From NCBI GenBank assembly GCA_016650045.1, contig JAENWK010000003.1, positions 22,894 through 86,893 on the forward strand: DNA of 64,000 bases, written 5' to 3'. The DNA is from Eubacteriaceae bacterium (GTDB taxonomy: Bacteria > Bacillota > Clostridia > Eubacteriales > Eubacteriaceae). The position numbers were made by a program, and so were the translations under genes. The notes beneath the pieces are model-generated. The model had not been told where the DNA came from and did no database searches. It saw only the letters and a list, made by a program, of their open reading frames with translations. Shown here piece after piece: positions 27,901 to 35,856 of the stretch. How positions within the stretch are numbered: the stretch's first letter is position 1; each line of letters opens with the position of its first letter.

Positions 27901-28420
27901 ACTGGGTGTCATTTTGACAGATGCCGTCCTTGACAATGCCAAAGGATTACTCCTCTTTGGGGAAGATCCTAATGCCGACTTAGATGTTTATGAATTTCTG
28001 ATGGTCCAGGATACTCATTTAACCCAGGCTTGTGCCAGAGCCGATGTGGTACTGCCGGCATTAGCCTTCCCAGAAGTGAATGGTACCTTTGTCAATACTG
28101 AAGGTCGCCTCTTAGAGGTAAAAAAAGCCGTGGAAAGTCCCGTTGACTTTACGAATATAGAAATGATTCAGGCTATGGCAGAAATTCTTTCCAGAGATTT
28201 GGGATCTCCAAACCCTGAAACAATTTTAAAAACCATTGGTCAAGTGACTCCGAGTTTTAAAAATGTCGGAGTTGGAGAAACCCTGAGGGTAAACAATGCC
28301 GGAAGAACTACTGTTAATCTTAAACCCTATGTTGACGGAAGGCTCTTTACCGAGATTCCATATACCGATTACCTCATGAATGAAATTCAGGGGGAATTAA
28401 ATAAGGTGACGAAGCAATAA
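24914..28420 (+). CDS. stnC: Stn transhydrogenase large subunit (NuoG-like plus NfnB/GltD-like)
   Basis: Multidomain redox subunit (1168 aa). Residues 1-85 form a [2Fe-2S] ferredoxin (Cys36, 47, 50, 64). GltD-type cluster cysteines follow at 100-155. An FAD-binding GIIGGGPGGL lies at about 195-204 and an NADPH-binding VAIVGGGNTAMD after it. Next come two [4Fe-4S] motifs (CITCGLCVRVC, CISCGLCISVC). The C-terminal half is a molybdopterin-oxidoreductase fold with its own cluster (CGYCSAGC, VMCGRG), but I see no Cys/SeCys molybdenum ligand, so it is NuoG-like rather than an active formate dehydrogenase. This architecture matches StnC of Sporomusa ovata. Predicted reaction: NADPH and NAD+ coupled to ferredoxin. 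Confidence 0.88.
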   Translation: MKKFKLNIDGKEVTGFPGQTILEIARENNIDIPTLCYDERLEIFGSCGLCMVEVEGIPKLFKACATEISKNMVVKTKTDRVIESRKTNLELLLSKHIGDCVAPCKLACPGTTDCQGYVGLIANGEFKEALKLIKEQLPLPGCIGRVCPHPCETACRRGEVDEPIAIAWLKRFAGDFDLTHDLFLPEIKEATGKSIGIIGGGPGGLTAAYYLIQSGHDVIIYEAMPKMGGMLRYGIPEYRLPKGIVDEEVGLIEEMGVVFKNNVRVGKDIAFDTIRENHDAVFVALGAWTSSGLRCDGIDAKNVIGGIELLQQVANNEPIVLGEKVAIVGGGNTAMDACRTALRLGAKEVTNIYRRTIAEMPAEQIEITEAQEEGVVFKNLASPIEVIKGADGQIVQMRLQKMALGEPDASGRRRPVPIKGEEETIAVDTLILAIGQGINPEGLTALTLTKFNTVAADEQTFRTSLEGVFAAGDCINDGASIAIKAIGDAKKAVGFIEGYLKGEDIQYHEPYYVTRESADPDYLESIKKNKRPTMSHLTPNERNDNFLEVVEGFDPIQAVAEANRCLECGCQDYFECKLIKNANAYDVKPARFAGANPEKKIQEDHPFVIRDNNKCITCGLCVRVCDEIVGASALGLVDRGFETEIEPALKQPLAETGCISCGLCISVCPTGALKEGLIGIKTVPMNTSKTESTCGYCSAGCQTVIESMGDTIIKAVPQSNQPRLNQGVMCGRGRFGTNLVQWGDRLTTPLIRNKQGKLEEASWYDAFVTIAKKAQSIAARYGAETLKMGISPKYTNEEIYAMTQLAKGLRAETFSFSNVVKGEANVLTGDYMVQEMDALISADVILVLGFLPVNNPIVKYKLVQASKNGAEIFVINHIESGFDKFGDEFITDCEDLEFLGEITKYVLENGELNPQANNSESLKASLKDFDICPEAEFIGAGLVKAKNPVIVLGDKYVTMETATLAGNIMGLLGKVEGSRQGIFRVAVKNNSVGLNALGVILTDAVLDNAKGLLLFGEDPNADLDVYEFLMVQDTHLTQACARADVVLPALAFPEVNGTFVNTEGRLLEVKKAVESPVDFTNIEMIQAMAEILSRDLGSPNPETILKTIGQVTPSFKNVGVGETLRVNNAGRTTVNLKPYVDGRLFTEIPYTDYLMNEIQGELNKVTKQ

Positions 28421-28437
28421 AATATAAACAACAAAAA

Positions 28438-28468
28438 GGCCATCACAAATTTTTGTGATGGCCTTTTT
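28438..28468. terminator. Bidirectional terminator between stnC and the DUF3169 gene
   Basis: A perfect 12-pair stem (28438-28449 with 28452-28463) is flanked by AAAAA on the left and TTTTT on the right, so it can serve the convergent genes on both strands. Confidence 0.85.
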
Positions 28469-28510
28469 ATTTTACTGAAAATTTGTATCATAGCCTGTAG
28501 AAGTGAGTGT

Positions 28511-29254
28511 CTATCTCGCATTTTCCAACTGACCATGTTGATATTTAATGGCATTAACTGAATATGCCAGGGTTTGGGCGATCCATAGAAAGCCAAGCAG
28601 CAGATAGGGGTAAATGCCAATATTGATTATAATTGAGATCAACAGTGAAATGATCATGGCGCCACTATAGGCAAAGTTCATAAACTGGTAGCATTTGTAT
28701 GCAGCTTTATACACAACGTATTTTTCAGCTTCATCGCAGCTTTCAATCCAAACCTTGTCAAAATTGAAATCCAATGGATTCCCTTTTTTTTCGGGATAGA
28801 GCACTTTAGTTAACTTAATGACTTTGGTGATCATGATAAGGGTAAAGGCAATGTTACCCAAAAAGATAATCAGCGCCCAGGGGTTGAAATTTTCGGAAAA
28901 GCTAATAATAGAAACACCAAAGAAACAAAAGCTGAAAATCATATCCACAGAAATGAATGGAAGTAAAAAGTTGAGGCGACGATCCATACCATCGAAAAAC
29001 GCCTCTTCGTCCTCTTTAAGCTGGGACAATTTTCTTTTTGCGGTAACATATAGGATGATGATAATTAGGGCTGAAATTCCCAGGATAACGCTTTGAATAA
29101 TCAAATTGTAATTAAGGATAAAAGCTTCAAGTTTTATAAAAAAACCAGTGATGGCTGCTTCTCCCATAGAAAGAGTCCCTCCTAGGATGCCGCCAAAAAT
29201 ACCGGAAATGATCATGATGATAAAAAACTTTGCCGTGATATTTAATTTTTTCAT
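28511..29254 (-). CDS. DUF3169 family membrane protein
   Basis: Integral membrane protein (247 aa) with about six hydrophobic segments in three pairs: residues 8-35 and 45-70, then about 95-140, then two near the C-terminus. The soluble middle part has the KGNPLDFNFDKVWIESCDEAE stretch typical of DUF3169. No function is established. It is encoded four bases into the end of the XRE regulator gene, so the two are co-transcribed and the regulator probably controls it. Confidence 0.8.
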   Translation of the reverse strand: MKKLNITAKFFIIMIISGIFGGILGGTLSMGEAAITGFFIKLEAFILNYNLIIQSVILGISALIIIILYVTAKRKLSQLKEDEEAFFDGMDRRLNFLLPFISVDMIFSFCFFGVSIISFSENFNPWALIIFLGNIAFTLIMITKVIKLTKVLYPEKKGNPLDFNFDKVWIESCDEAEKYVVYKAAYKCYQFMNFAYSGAMIISLLISIIINIGIYPYLLLGFLWIAQTLAYSVNAIKYQHGQLENAR

Positions 29255-29463
29255 AGTGTTTTCTCCTCTTCAAATAAAAATAATGATTCTACCGTTGTAC
29301 CAAAAACTTTTGCAATTTTCAAAGCCAACACAACCGAGGGAGAATAGTCCCCCCGTTCAATCAGGCTAATGGTTTGCCGGGAAGCTCCCACCAGTTTTCC
29401 TAAATCCGATTGATTCAGGTTATTGCGGGCACGATATTCCTTTAAACGATTTTCAAGTGCCAT
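29251..29463 (-). CDS. XRE-family helix-turn-helix regulator
   Basis: Small DNA-binding protein (70 aa), a single Cro/CI-type HTH: LKEYRARNNLNQSDLGKLVGASRQTISLIERGDYSPS, followed by the short AKVFGTTVESLF tail. Such stand-alone regulators next to a membrane protein usually repress their own operon. The repeated half-sites at its promoter fit that. GGAGGA precedes the ATG. Confidence 0.88.
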   Translation of the reverse strand: MALENRLKEYRARNNLNQSDLGKLVGASRQTISLIERGDYSPSVVLALKIAKVFGTTVESLFLFEEEKTL

Positions 29464-29499
29464 AGATTAATCCTCCTGCATTTCTTCAATGAAAATGAT

Positions 29500-29562
29500 A
29501 CTTGTCAAGTTGACAATAATATATGTCAAATACAGTATATATCTGACAACGATACTTGTCAA
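29500..29562 (-). promoter_or_regulatory. Promoter and repeat-rich operator of the XRE/DUF3169 operon
   Basis: On the minus strand TTGACA (29562-29557) and TATACT (29539-29534) are 17 bases apart. Within 63 bases there are six TGACA/TGTCA half-sites arranged as inverted pairs, for example TGACAA-6-TTGTCA over the -35 box and TTGACA-8-TGTCAA further downstream. TGACAAGTATC occurs twice as a direct repeat. This is a likely autoregulatory operator; binding by the XRE protein is an inference. Confidence 0.65.
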
Positions 29563-29595
29563 TACATAATAATATATTTATTATGCTTTATTCAA

Positions 29596-29624
29596 TGTTC
29601 ACAGGACCGGACTTTTGGTATAAT
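29596..29624 (+). promoter_or_regulatory. Promoter of polA
   Basis: TGTTCA (29596-29601) and a perfect TATAAT (29619-29624) are separated by 17 bases, about 40 bases upstream of the polA start. The -35 box is weak. Confidence 0.55.
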
Positions 29625-29662
29625 AGTAGGGAAAAATAACCGATGACCAAGAAGGGGACCAA

Positions 29663-32305
29663 ATGAAAAGCATACTCATTGACGGCAACAGCCTCATATA
29701 CCGAACATTTTACGCCATACATGAAATGTCCAACTCAAAGGGAATACCGACCAATGCCATTTATGGTTTTGTTAATATTTTAGTGAAAATACAAGAAGAA
29801 TATCAGCCAGACTATTTAGGCATCGCTTTTGATTTAAATGCTCCAACCTTTAGAAATCTGGCCTATGCCGATTACAAGGGTGGCCGTCATAAAATGCCTG
29901 AGGGTTTGCAGGAACAATTTCCAATTCTCAAGGAACTTCTTGAAAAAATGGGTATCGCTATTCTGGAAATCGAAGGATATGAAGCCGATGATATTATTGG
30001 GACTTTGGCCCGGATTGGTTCAGAAAAAGGTTACCAAACTGAAATTATCACCGGCGACCGTGACGCATTCCAACTAGTGGGACCTAATACAAAGGTTCTC
30101 TTCACAAAAAAAGGGATTTCTCAATTAGACGAGGTTGACGAAGCCTGGATCACTGAAAACTATGGCATGACCCCAAAAGACCTCATTGATTTAAAAGCAC
30201 TTATGGGAGATAAATCCGATAATATTCCAGGCATCCCAGGGATTGGCGAAAAAACGGCCATGAAACTCATTCAAAAATATACAACCCTGGAAAATCTCTA
30301 TGAACATATTGATGAAGAAAAAGGAAAACAAAAGGAAAAGCTCATCAATGGGAAAGAAAATGCGTTTCTAAGTCGGATGCTGGGAACAATCGCTTTGGAT
30401 GTTCCCGGGTTTAATGATTTTGAGCGGCTCACTTTCCAACCGCTTTTTAATGATCAGAGTATCGCACTTTTAAAAGAACTGGAATTTAATACCCTGTTAT
30501 CAAGAATAGACGCCACAGAGACCGTTGAAACCATACATAAACCAGTGGAATATGTAGGGGTAAAAAATATTCAGGAAATGGATCAATTAATAAATGCTTT
30601 ATCAAAAACCAAAGAAGTAACGATTTATTATCACCAGGAAGAAACCCTTATTTATTTAGCATTAAAAGTGGCAGAAAACTATTATTACATCAATCCTGAA
30701 GAATGTGAAAAATTTGGTTTTTTTGACAAAATTCGAGAACTGCCAAATTTAAAAACCTTGGAATTCATAAGCCAGGACTTAAAAAATCTCATTCATATTT
30801 TTCATAGATATGGCATTGAAGATATTAATGATACCTTCGATACCTACATTGCAATCTACTTGTTAAGCCCTGGTGATCAGCGCTATGATCTTAAAACAGC
30901 GGCGTACAAATACCTGAAACGCGATATTTTAAGTGATGATGAGCTCTTTGGAAAAGGTAAAAGTCTGGTTGAAGCAGATAGTCTGGATGAAGCTCTATTG
31001 GCAACCTATATGGTTAAAAATTGTGAGACCGTTTATGATCTCAAAGCAGTCCTAACCAATGAACTGGAAAAAGCAGGAATGACCGAACTATACAATACCA
31101 TAGAAATACCCCTGCTTCATGTGATGGCGTCCATGGAAATTATCGGATTTACGGTGGACTTAAAACAGTTGGAAGCACTTTCGGCTGATTTCGAAAAGAA
31201 ACTTACCTTATTAACCCAGGAAATATATGAGCTGGCGGAGAAGTCTGATTTTAATATTAATTCACCCAAACAGCTGGGAGAAGTTCTTTTTGAAGATCTG
31301 AAATTACCCGTGATTAAAAAAACGAAAACCGGCTATTCCACAAACATTGATGTTCTGGAGCAACTGGTGCTTTTCCACCCCATTATCCAGAAAATTATTG
31401 ACTATCGAACTCTTTCAAAACTGGATTCAACCTATGGGCGAGGCTTAATGACCTTTGTTGATCCGAATACCCATAAGATACACTCAACCTTTAATCAAAC
31501 CGTTGCGGCCACCGGCAGAATCAGCAGTACAGCACCAAATCTTCAGAACATCCCGATAAAAACAGAAATGGGCCGAGAAATCCGCCGGGTATTTGTGCCA
31601 TCCGATGAAAATCATATTTTAGTGGGTGCGGATTATAATCAAATTGAACTTCGCGTGTTGGCGTGTTTGTCAGAGGATGAAAATCTCATTGATACCTTTA
31701 AAAATGGCGAGGATATCCATACCAGAACTGCTTGCGAAATTTTTGATGTGCCGTTGGCAGAGGTTACAAGAGAACAGCGTGGACATGCAAAGGCCATCAA
31801 TTTCGGACTGATTTATGGAAAACAGGCCTTTAGTCTCGGAAAAGATTTGGGGATTTCAAGAAAAGAAGCCCAGGCTTATATTGATCGTTATTTTTCACGA
31901 TATCCCAAGATCCAGGCATATTTGGCCAATGTGGTAAAAAAAGCCAAGGAAGATAGCTATGTTACCTCCATATGGGGACGCCGCCGTTATCTTCCAGAGC
32001 TGAATTCCAGAAACGCCATATTAGTTCAGGCCGGGGAACGTATGGCTTTAAACACGCCAATACAAGGAAGTGCCGCCGACATTATCAAACTGGCCATGCT
32101 TAAGGTATACAACCGAATAAAAAAAGAAAATCTTAAAGCAGAGCTTATTTTACAAGTGCATGATGAGCTTATTATCAATACCCCAAAAGATGAACAGACC
32201 CAGGTTGAACGACTTATTAAGGAAGAAATGGAAAGTGTTGCAGACCTTTGTGTGACTATGACTGTGGACGTTCACAGCGGATCATCCTGGTTTGACTTAA
32301 AATAG
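29663..32305 (+). CDS. polA: DNA polymerase I
   Basis: Repair and Okazaki-fragment polymerase (880 aa). Residues 1 to about 290 form the 5'-3' exonuclease (IDGNSLIYRTFYAI, GDRDAFQL, DKSDNIPGIPGIGEKTA). The middle domain corresponds to the 3'-5' exonuclease but lacks the acidic DxE motif (VTIYYHQEE is found there), so proofreading is probably absent, as in many Firmicutes enzymes. The polymerase domain is intact: GRISSTAPNLQNIP, VGADYNQIELRVLA, KAINFGLIYGK and LQVHDELI. coaE follows 41 bases later. Confidence 0.97.
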   Translation: MKSILIDGNSLIYRTFYAIHEMSNSKGIPTNAIYGFVNILVKIQEEYQPDYLGIAFDLNAPTFRNLAYADYKGGRHKMPEGLQEQFPILKELLEKMGIAILEIEGYEADDIIGTLARIGSEKGYQTEIITGDRDAFQLVGPNTKVLFTKKGISQLDEVDEAWITENYGMTPKDLIDLKALMGDKSDNIPGIPGIGEKTAMKLIQKYTTLENLYEHIDEEKGKQKEKLINGKENAFLSRMLGTIALDVPGFNDFERLTFQPLFNDQSIALLKELEFNTLLSRIDATETVETIHKPVEYVGVKNIQEMDQLINALSKTKEVTIYYHQEETLIYLALKVAENYYYINPEECEKFGFFDKIRELPNLKTLEFISQDLKNLIHIFHRYGIEDINDTFDTYIAIYLLSPGDQRYDLKTAAYKYLKRDILSDDELFGKGKSLVEADSLDEALLATYMVKNCETVYDLKAVLTNELEKAGMTELYNTIEIPLLHVMASMEIIGFTVDLKQLEALSADFEKKLTLLTQEIYELAEKSDFNINSPKQLGEVLFEDLKLPVIKKTKTGYSTNIDVLEQLVLFHPIIQKIIDYRTLSKLDSTYGRGLMTFVDPNTHKIHSTFNQTVAATGRISSTAPNLQNIPIKTEMGREIRRVFVPSDENHILVGADYNQIELRVLACLSEDENLIDTFKNGEDIHTRTACEIFDVPLAEVTREQRGHAKAINFGLIYGKQAFSLGKDLGISRKEAQAYIDRYFSRYPKIQAYLANVVKKAKEDSYVTSIWGRRRYLPELNSRNAILVQAGERMALNTPIQGSAADIIKLAMLKVYNRIKKENLKAELILQVHDELIINTPKDEQTQVERLIKEEMESVADLCVTMTVDVHSGSSWFDLK

Positions 32306-32346
32306 CCGTTCACCATAAGAAATAATGAGAGGATTCAGGGATCAAC

Positions 32347-32952
32347 ATGAAAATAATTGGTTTAACCGGTGGAATCGCTTCAGGAAAATCAACCATTACC
32401 ACCATATTGCAAAAGCGTTTTAGTTCTATTGTGATCGATGCAGATGAGTTGGCAAGATTGGCCGTTCAAAAGGGGAGCAAAGGTCTTGATAAAATTGTGA
32501 TGACCTTTGGTAAGCAGATCCTGAATGATAACGGCGAACTCAACCGAAAGTTGCTGGGAGAGATGATTGCGGAGAATGCGGATATTCGAAAAAAGCTCAA
32601 TGCTATTGTTCATCCCGAAGTCAAAAGACTCTATGATGAACAACTCGCTGATTTAGAAAGCAAGGGAGTTCCCATTGTTTTCTTCGATTGTCCCCTTCTT
32701 TTTGAAGTAAATCTCCAGAATACGGTTGATGAAATCATGTTGGTGGTTGCGGATGAAGAAATCCGAATCAATCGTATTATGGCAAGAGACGATGTGTTCA
32801 GAGACCAGGCAGAGAAAAAGATTCAAATGCAGATGCCTGATTCTGAAAAAATAAAATTGGCAAACATCATTATTGAAAACAACGGAACCCTTGATGATTT
32901 ATTAATTACATTCAATGCCTATTTTACCACCCGCAAGCTCGGGGTAAAATAA
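32347..32952 (+). CDS. coaE: Dephospho-CoA kinase
   Basis: Last enzyme of coenzyme A synthesis (201 aa). The P-loop GGIASGKST is at residues 8-16, DADELARLAV follows, then HPEVKRLY and FDCPLLFE, all family signatures. Probably in one transcript with polA, as in other Firmicutes, here without mutM between them. The 219 bases after it hold only the tRNA promoter as a recognisable feature. Confidence 0.95.
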   Translation: MKIIGLTGGIASGKSTITTILQKRFSSIVIDADELARLAVQKGSKGLDKIVMTFGKQILNDNGELNRKLLGEMIAENADIRKKLNAIVHPEVKRLYDEQLADLESKGVPIVFFDCPLLFEVNLQNTVDEIMLVVADEEIRINRIMARDDVFRDQAEKKIQMQMPDSEKIKLANIIIENNGTLDDLLITFNAYFTTRKLGVK

Positions 32953-33111
32953 GCAATAGAGTTTTTCGAAGATAATATTTATCTGATTTTATCTGTTATA
33001 GTGAACAGTCCCAGAATGCCACGTTTATTTTTCTTTGGGTTACATAATTTGCTTTGAATTCAGGTTTTATCAACAGGCTGATTGAAGTTTATAAAAACTT
33101 TCAATTTATGA

Positions 33112-33140
33112 TTGCAATTTTCTGAGAGATCCTTTATAAT
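33112..33140 (+). promoter_or_regulatory. Promoter of the tRNA-Leu gene
   Basis: TTGCAA (33112-33117) and a perfect TATAAT (33135-33140) are separated by 17 bases, 31 bases upstream of the mature tRNA 5' end. Confidence 0.75.
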
Positions 33141-33171
33141 AGTCTTCAGGGTTAAAAACCCAACCATTTGT

Positions 33172-33258
33172 GCGAGGGTGGTGGAACGGCAGACACGCAG
33201 GTTTGAGGGATCTGTTGCAGATAATGCAGTGAGGGTTCAAATCCCTTTCCTCGCACCA
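33172..33258 (+). tRNA. tRNA-Leu, anticodon GAG
   Basis: An 87-base class II tRNA. The acceptor stem GCGAGGG pairs with TCCTCGC, discriminator A and CCA are encoded. The anticodon stem CAGGT/ATCTG closes a seven-base loop TTGAGGG, giving anticodon GAG, which reads CUC and CUU. The long variable arm typical of tRNA-Leu and the T-arm with GGTTCAAAT are present. It stands alone with its own promoter and terminator. Confidence 0.95.
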
Positions 33259-33274
33259 ATAATAATGAATCATA

Positions 33275-33305
33275 GGTCGATTGCAAATGCAGTCGGCTTT
33301 TTTTA
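33275..33305 (+). terminator. Terminator after tRNA-Leu
   Basis: A ten-pair stem (33275-33284 with 33289-33298, some G-U) with an AAAT loop runs into a T run. Confidence 0.8.
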
Positions 33306-33450
33306 TTTCTTTGAGAAAGTATCCACTGAGATGATATGTTTAAAACAATGAGTGGAGGGTAATTTTAATAACATAGAAAAAATGGCGAGGCAGAAAAAAT
33401 ATTTTATATTAGAAAAAGCTTTAATGATTCCGGTATCATCCAAAAAACAA

Positions 33451-33479
33451 TTGACAAAAATTAAAAATTGCCATATGAT
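33451..33479 (+). promoter_or_regulatory. Promoter of the trp operon
   Basis: A perfect TTGACA (33451-33456) and TATGAT (33474-33479) are separated by 17 bases, just before the T-box leader. The interval from the tRNA terminator to this promoter (33306-33450) shows nothing I recognise. Confidence 0.8.
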
Positions 33480-33502
33480 AATAAGAATTTAATAGATCAT
33501 TA

Positions 33503-33788
33503 AACCGTTGACGTGGAGATAACGGTGTATCGTGCAGTAACAGAGAGTAAGGAAAGCTGAGAGCCTTACACAACGCAGAACATCAAATGGACCACTGAGG
33601 GCGTAGTTAAAGGAAAATTTATTTTCTGAGTACTCTATGACGTTTGGCATACGTAAGTTGCAAAGAATATGATAGTATTCTGATAAGTGTACAGAGGATT
33701 ACTCTGTAAATTAAGGTGGTACCACGGGTGAATTTTTGCGCTCGTCCTTGACAATTTTATGTTGTCGAGGACGAGCGCTTTTTTTTAT
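33503..33788 (+). promoter_or_regulatory. T-box riboswitch leader of the trp operon, Trp specifier
   Basis: A T-box leader senses the charging of a specific tRNA and switches between terminator and antiterminator. The conserved T-box sequence AAGGTGGTACCACGGG is at 33713-33728. Upstream, in the stem I region, ATGGACC (around 33588-33594) places a UGG codon before the usual ACC, so the specifier is tryptophan. The competing terminator stem spans 33738-33778 and is followed by a run of eight T. Uncharged tRNA-Trp would therefore raise expression of trpEGDCFBA. The exact 5' edge is approximate. Confidence 0.92.
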
Positions 33789-33808
33789 ATTTAGAAGGGA
33801 GATAAAAA

Positions 33809-35272
33809 ATGATTAAACCAACCATTGAAGAATCAAGAAAATATTGCAGTGAAAATAAAATTATACCAATCAGCTTAGAACTGTATTCCGATATTAAAAC
33901 CCCCATTGAGGTGTTAAAATCATTAAAAGCAACAAGCAAAAAGTGCTTTCTTTTAGAAAGTGTTGAAGGTGGAGAAAAATGGGGCCGTTATTCTTTCCTG
34001 GGATTTGATCCTGAGCAGAGTATCAAATGTTTAGACGGAGAGGTTGAAATTACAAATGGTCAAACCACCAAGATTCTGGCCGACCACCCCATAGAAGTCC
34101 TGAGAAATATCCTTGAGGAATGGAAAAGTCCGAAATTAGACTTCTTACCGGTATTTACCGGAGGATTTGTTGGATATATTTCCTATGATTTTGTAAAATA
34201 TACCGAAAGAAATCTCAGGCTTGACAATCAGAATCCAGAAGAGTTTGATGATATGAACCTCATGCTTTTTGATAAAGTCATCGCCTTTGATCATCTCAGA
34301 CAAAAAATCATTATTATAGTGAATATTAGAACCGATAATTTAGAAAAAAATTATATTGACGGGGTGATTAAGCTTAAAGAAATTGAAGCGCTCATTAAAA
34401 GTTCCAGCAATACTCAGAATTTCGACGGAGGGCTCACCTCGGAATTCAAACCCCTTTTCACCAAAGATTATTATTGCAGCATGGTTGAAACAGCAAAAGA
34501 CCACATTGTTCAGGGAGACATTTTCCAGGCAGTGATCTCAAACCGATTGGAAGCCGATTTCCAGGGAGACCTTTTATCCACCTATCGAGTACTCAGAACC
34601 TTGAACCCTTCACCGTATATGTTCTATATCGATTTTGACCAAATTCAGGTGGCAGGGGCATCTCCGGAAACTTTGGTATCCCTTCGAAACGGTGAGCTGT
34701 CCACCTATCCCATTGCCGGCACCTGCCCCAGAGGAAAAACTCCGGCCGAAGACGCGGCAAATATTAAAGCACTTTTGGAAAATGAAAAGGAACTGGCAGA
34801 GCACAACATGCTGGTTGATCTGGGAAGAAATGATTTAGGAAAAATAAGTGAGTTCGGCACAGTAAAGGTGGAAGGCTATCAGGAAGTTCTTAAATTTTCC
34901 CATGTGTCACATATTGCATCAACGGTTACCGGTATACTGAAATCCGGAATGGATCAAATGGATGCCATTGCCGCAGTGCTTCCGGCAGGAACCCTGTCAG
35001 GCGCTCCCAAAAAACGAGCCATTGAAATCATCAACGAACTGGAAAACCAAAAAAGAGGAGTTTACGGCGGAGCCGTCGGCTACATTGATTTCTCCGGAAA
35101 CATGGATATGTGTATTGCCATCCGAATGGCAGTAAAGAAGAACAACAAAGTTTACGTTTCAGCGGGAGCAGGCATTGTCGCTGACAGTATTCCCGAGAAT
35201 GAATATAATGAATCATACAATAAGGCCCGAGCCATGGTTGAATCCCTGAAACGTGCCAAGGAGGTGGAATAA
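33809..35272 (+). CDS. trpE: Anthranilate synthase component I
   Basis: Converts chorismate to anthranilate (487 aa). The tryptophan feedback site motif LLES is at residues 48-51. The catalytic part has QGDIFQAVISNR, PSPYMFYI, GASPETLV, PIAGTCPRG and LPAGTLSGAPKKRA, followed by GGAVGYIDFSGNMD. First gene behind the T-box; its stop overlaps the trpG start (TAATG). Both feedback inhibition and T-box control are thus visible. Confidence 0.97.
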   Translation: MIKPTIEESRKYCSENKIIPISLELYSDIKTPIEVLKSLKATSKKCFLLESVEGGEKWGRYSFLGFDPEQSIKCLDGEVEITNGQTTKILADHPIEVLRNILEEWKSPKLDFLPVFTGGFVGYISYDFVKYTERNLRLDNQNPEEFDDMNLMLFDKVIAFDHLRQKIIIIVNIRTDNLEKNYIDGVIKLKEIEALIKSSSNTQNFDGGLTSEFKPLFTKDYYCSMVETAKDHIVQGDIFQAVISNRLEADFQGDLLSTYRVLRTLNPSPYMFYIDFDQIQVAGASPETLVSLRNGELSTYPIAGTCPRGKTPAEDAANIKALLENEKELAEHNMLVDLGRNDLGKISEFGTVKVEGYQEVLKFSHVSHIASTVTGILKSGMDQMDAIAAVLPAGTLSGAPKKRAIEIINELENQKRGVYGGAVGYIDFSGNMDMCIAIRMAVKKNNKVYVSAGAGIVADSIPENEYNESYNKARAMVESLKRAKEVE

Positions 35273-35856
35273 TGATACTAATTATCGATAATTACGACAG
35301 CTTTTCCTACAATCTTTATCAATATGTGGGAATCATTAATCCCGATGTCCGGGTCATTAAAAATGACGAAATGAGTTTAGGTGAAATCGATGCCTTAAAT
35401 CCCAGTCATATTATTATTTCTCCGGGACCGGGTCGACCCAAGGATGCCGGCATCTGTGAAGCAGTGATTGCCGACTTTAAAGAGAAAACACCCATTCTGG
35501 GGGTATGTCTGGGGCATCAGGCCATTTGTGAAGTTTTTGGAGGGGTCATTACCTATGCCAAAACCCTGATGCACGGTAAGCAAAGCTCTGTTCACATAGC
35601 CAACGGCAGTCCCATTTTCCGCGGACTCCCGCCTATTATTGAAGCAGCGCGGTACCATTCCCTGTGTGCTGAGAGAGAAAGTCTGCCCGATGATATTCTC
35701 ATTATTGCCGAGGACAACGAAGGCGAAGTGATGGCAGTGAAACATCGACACTATGATATTTACGGGGTGCAATTTCATCCTGAATCCATTTTAACTAAAG
35801 ATGGTCACAAAATCATTGAAAACTTTTTGAAGATTGGAGGGGATACCAATGATTAA
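35272..35856 (+). CDS. trpG: Anthranilate synthase component II (glutamine amidotransferase)
   Basis: Supplies ammonia from glutamine to TrpE (194 aa). Class I amidotransferase: NYDSFSYNLYQY at the N-terminus, GVCLGHQAI with the catalytic cysteine, and QFHPESI with the catalytic histidine. Could also serve para-aminobenzoate synthesis, as in Bacillus. Overlaps trpE by one base and trpD by eight. Confidence 0.95.
   Translation: MILIIDNYDSFSYNLYQYVGIINPDVRVIKNDEMSLGEIDALNPSHIIISPGPGRPKDAGICEAVIADFKEKTPILGVCLGHQAICEVFGGVITYAKTLMHGKQSSVHIANGSPIFRGLPPIIEAARYHSLCAERESLPDDILIIAEDNEGEVMAVKHRHYDIYGVQFHPESILTKDGHKIIENFLKIGGDTND

Noticed and set aside
24914-28420. Active formate dehydrogenase
   Set aside because: The C-terminal half has the molybdopterin-oxidoreductase fold and its cluster motif, but I see no Cys or SeCys ligand segment, and the middle of the protein is a GltD/NfnB module, which fits StnC instead.
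33112-33351. A 79-codon ORF across the tRNA-Leu gene
   Set aside because: It overlaps a well-formed tRNA and its promoter and has no recognisable protein content.
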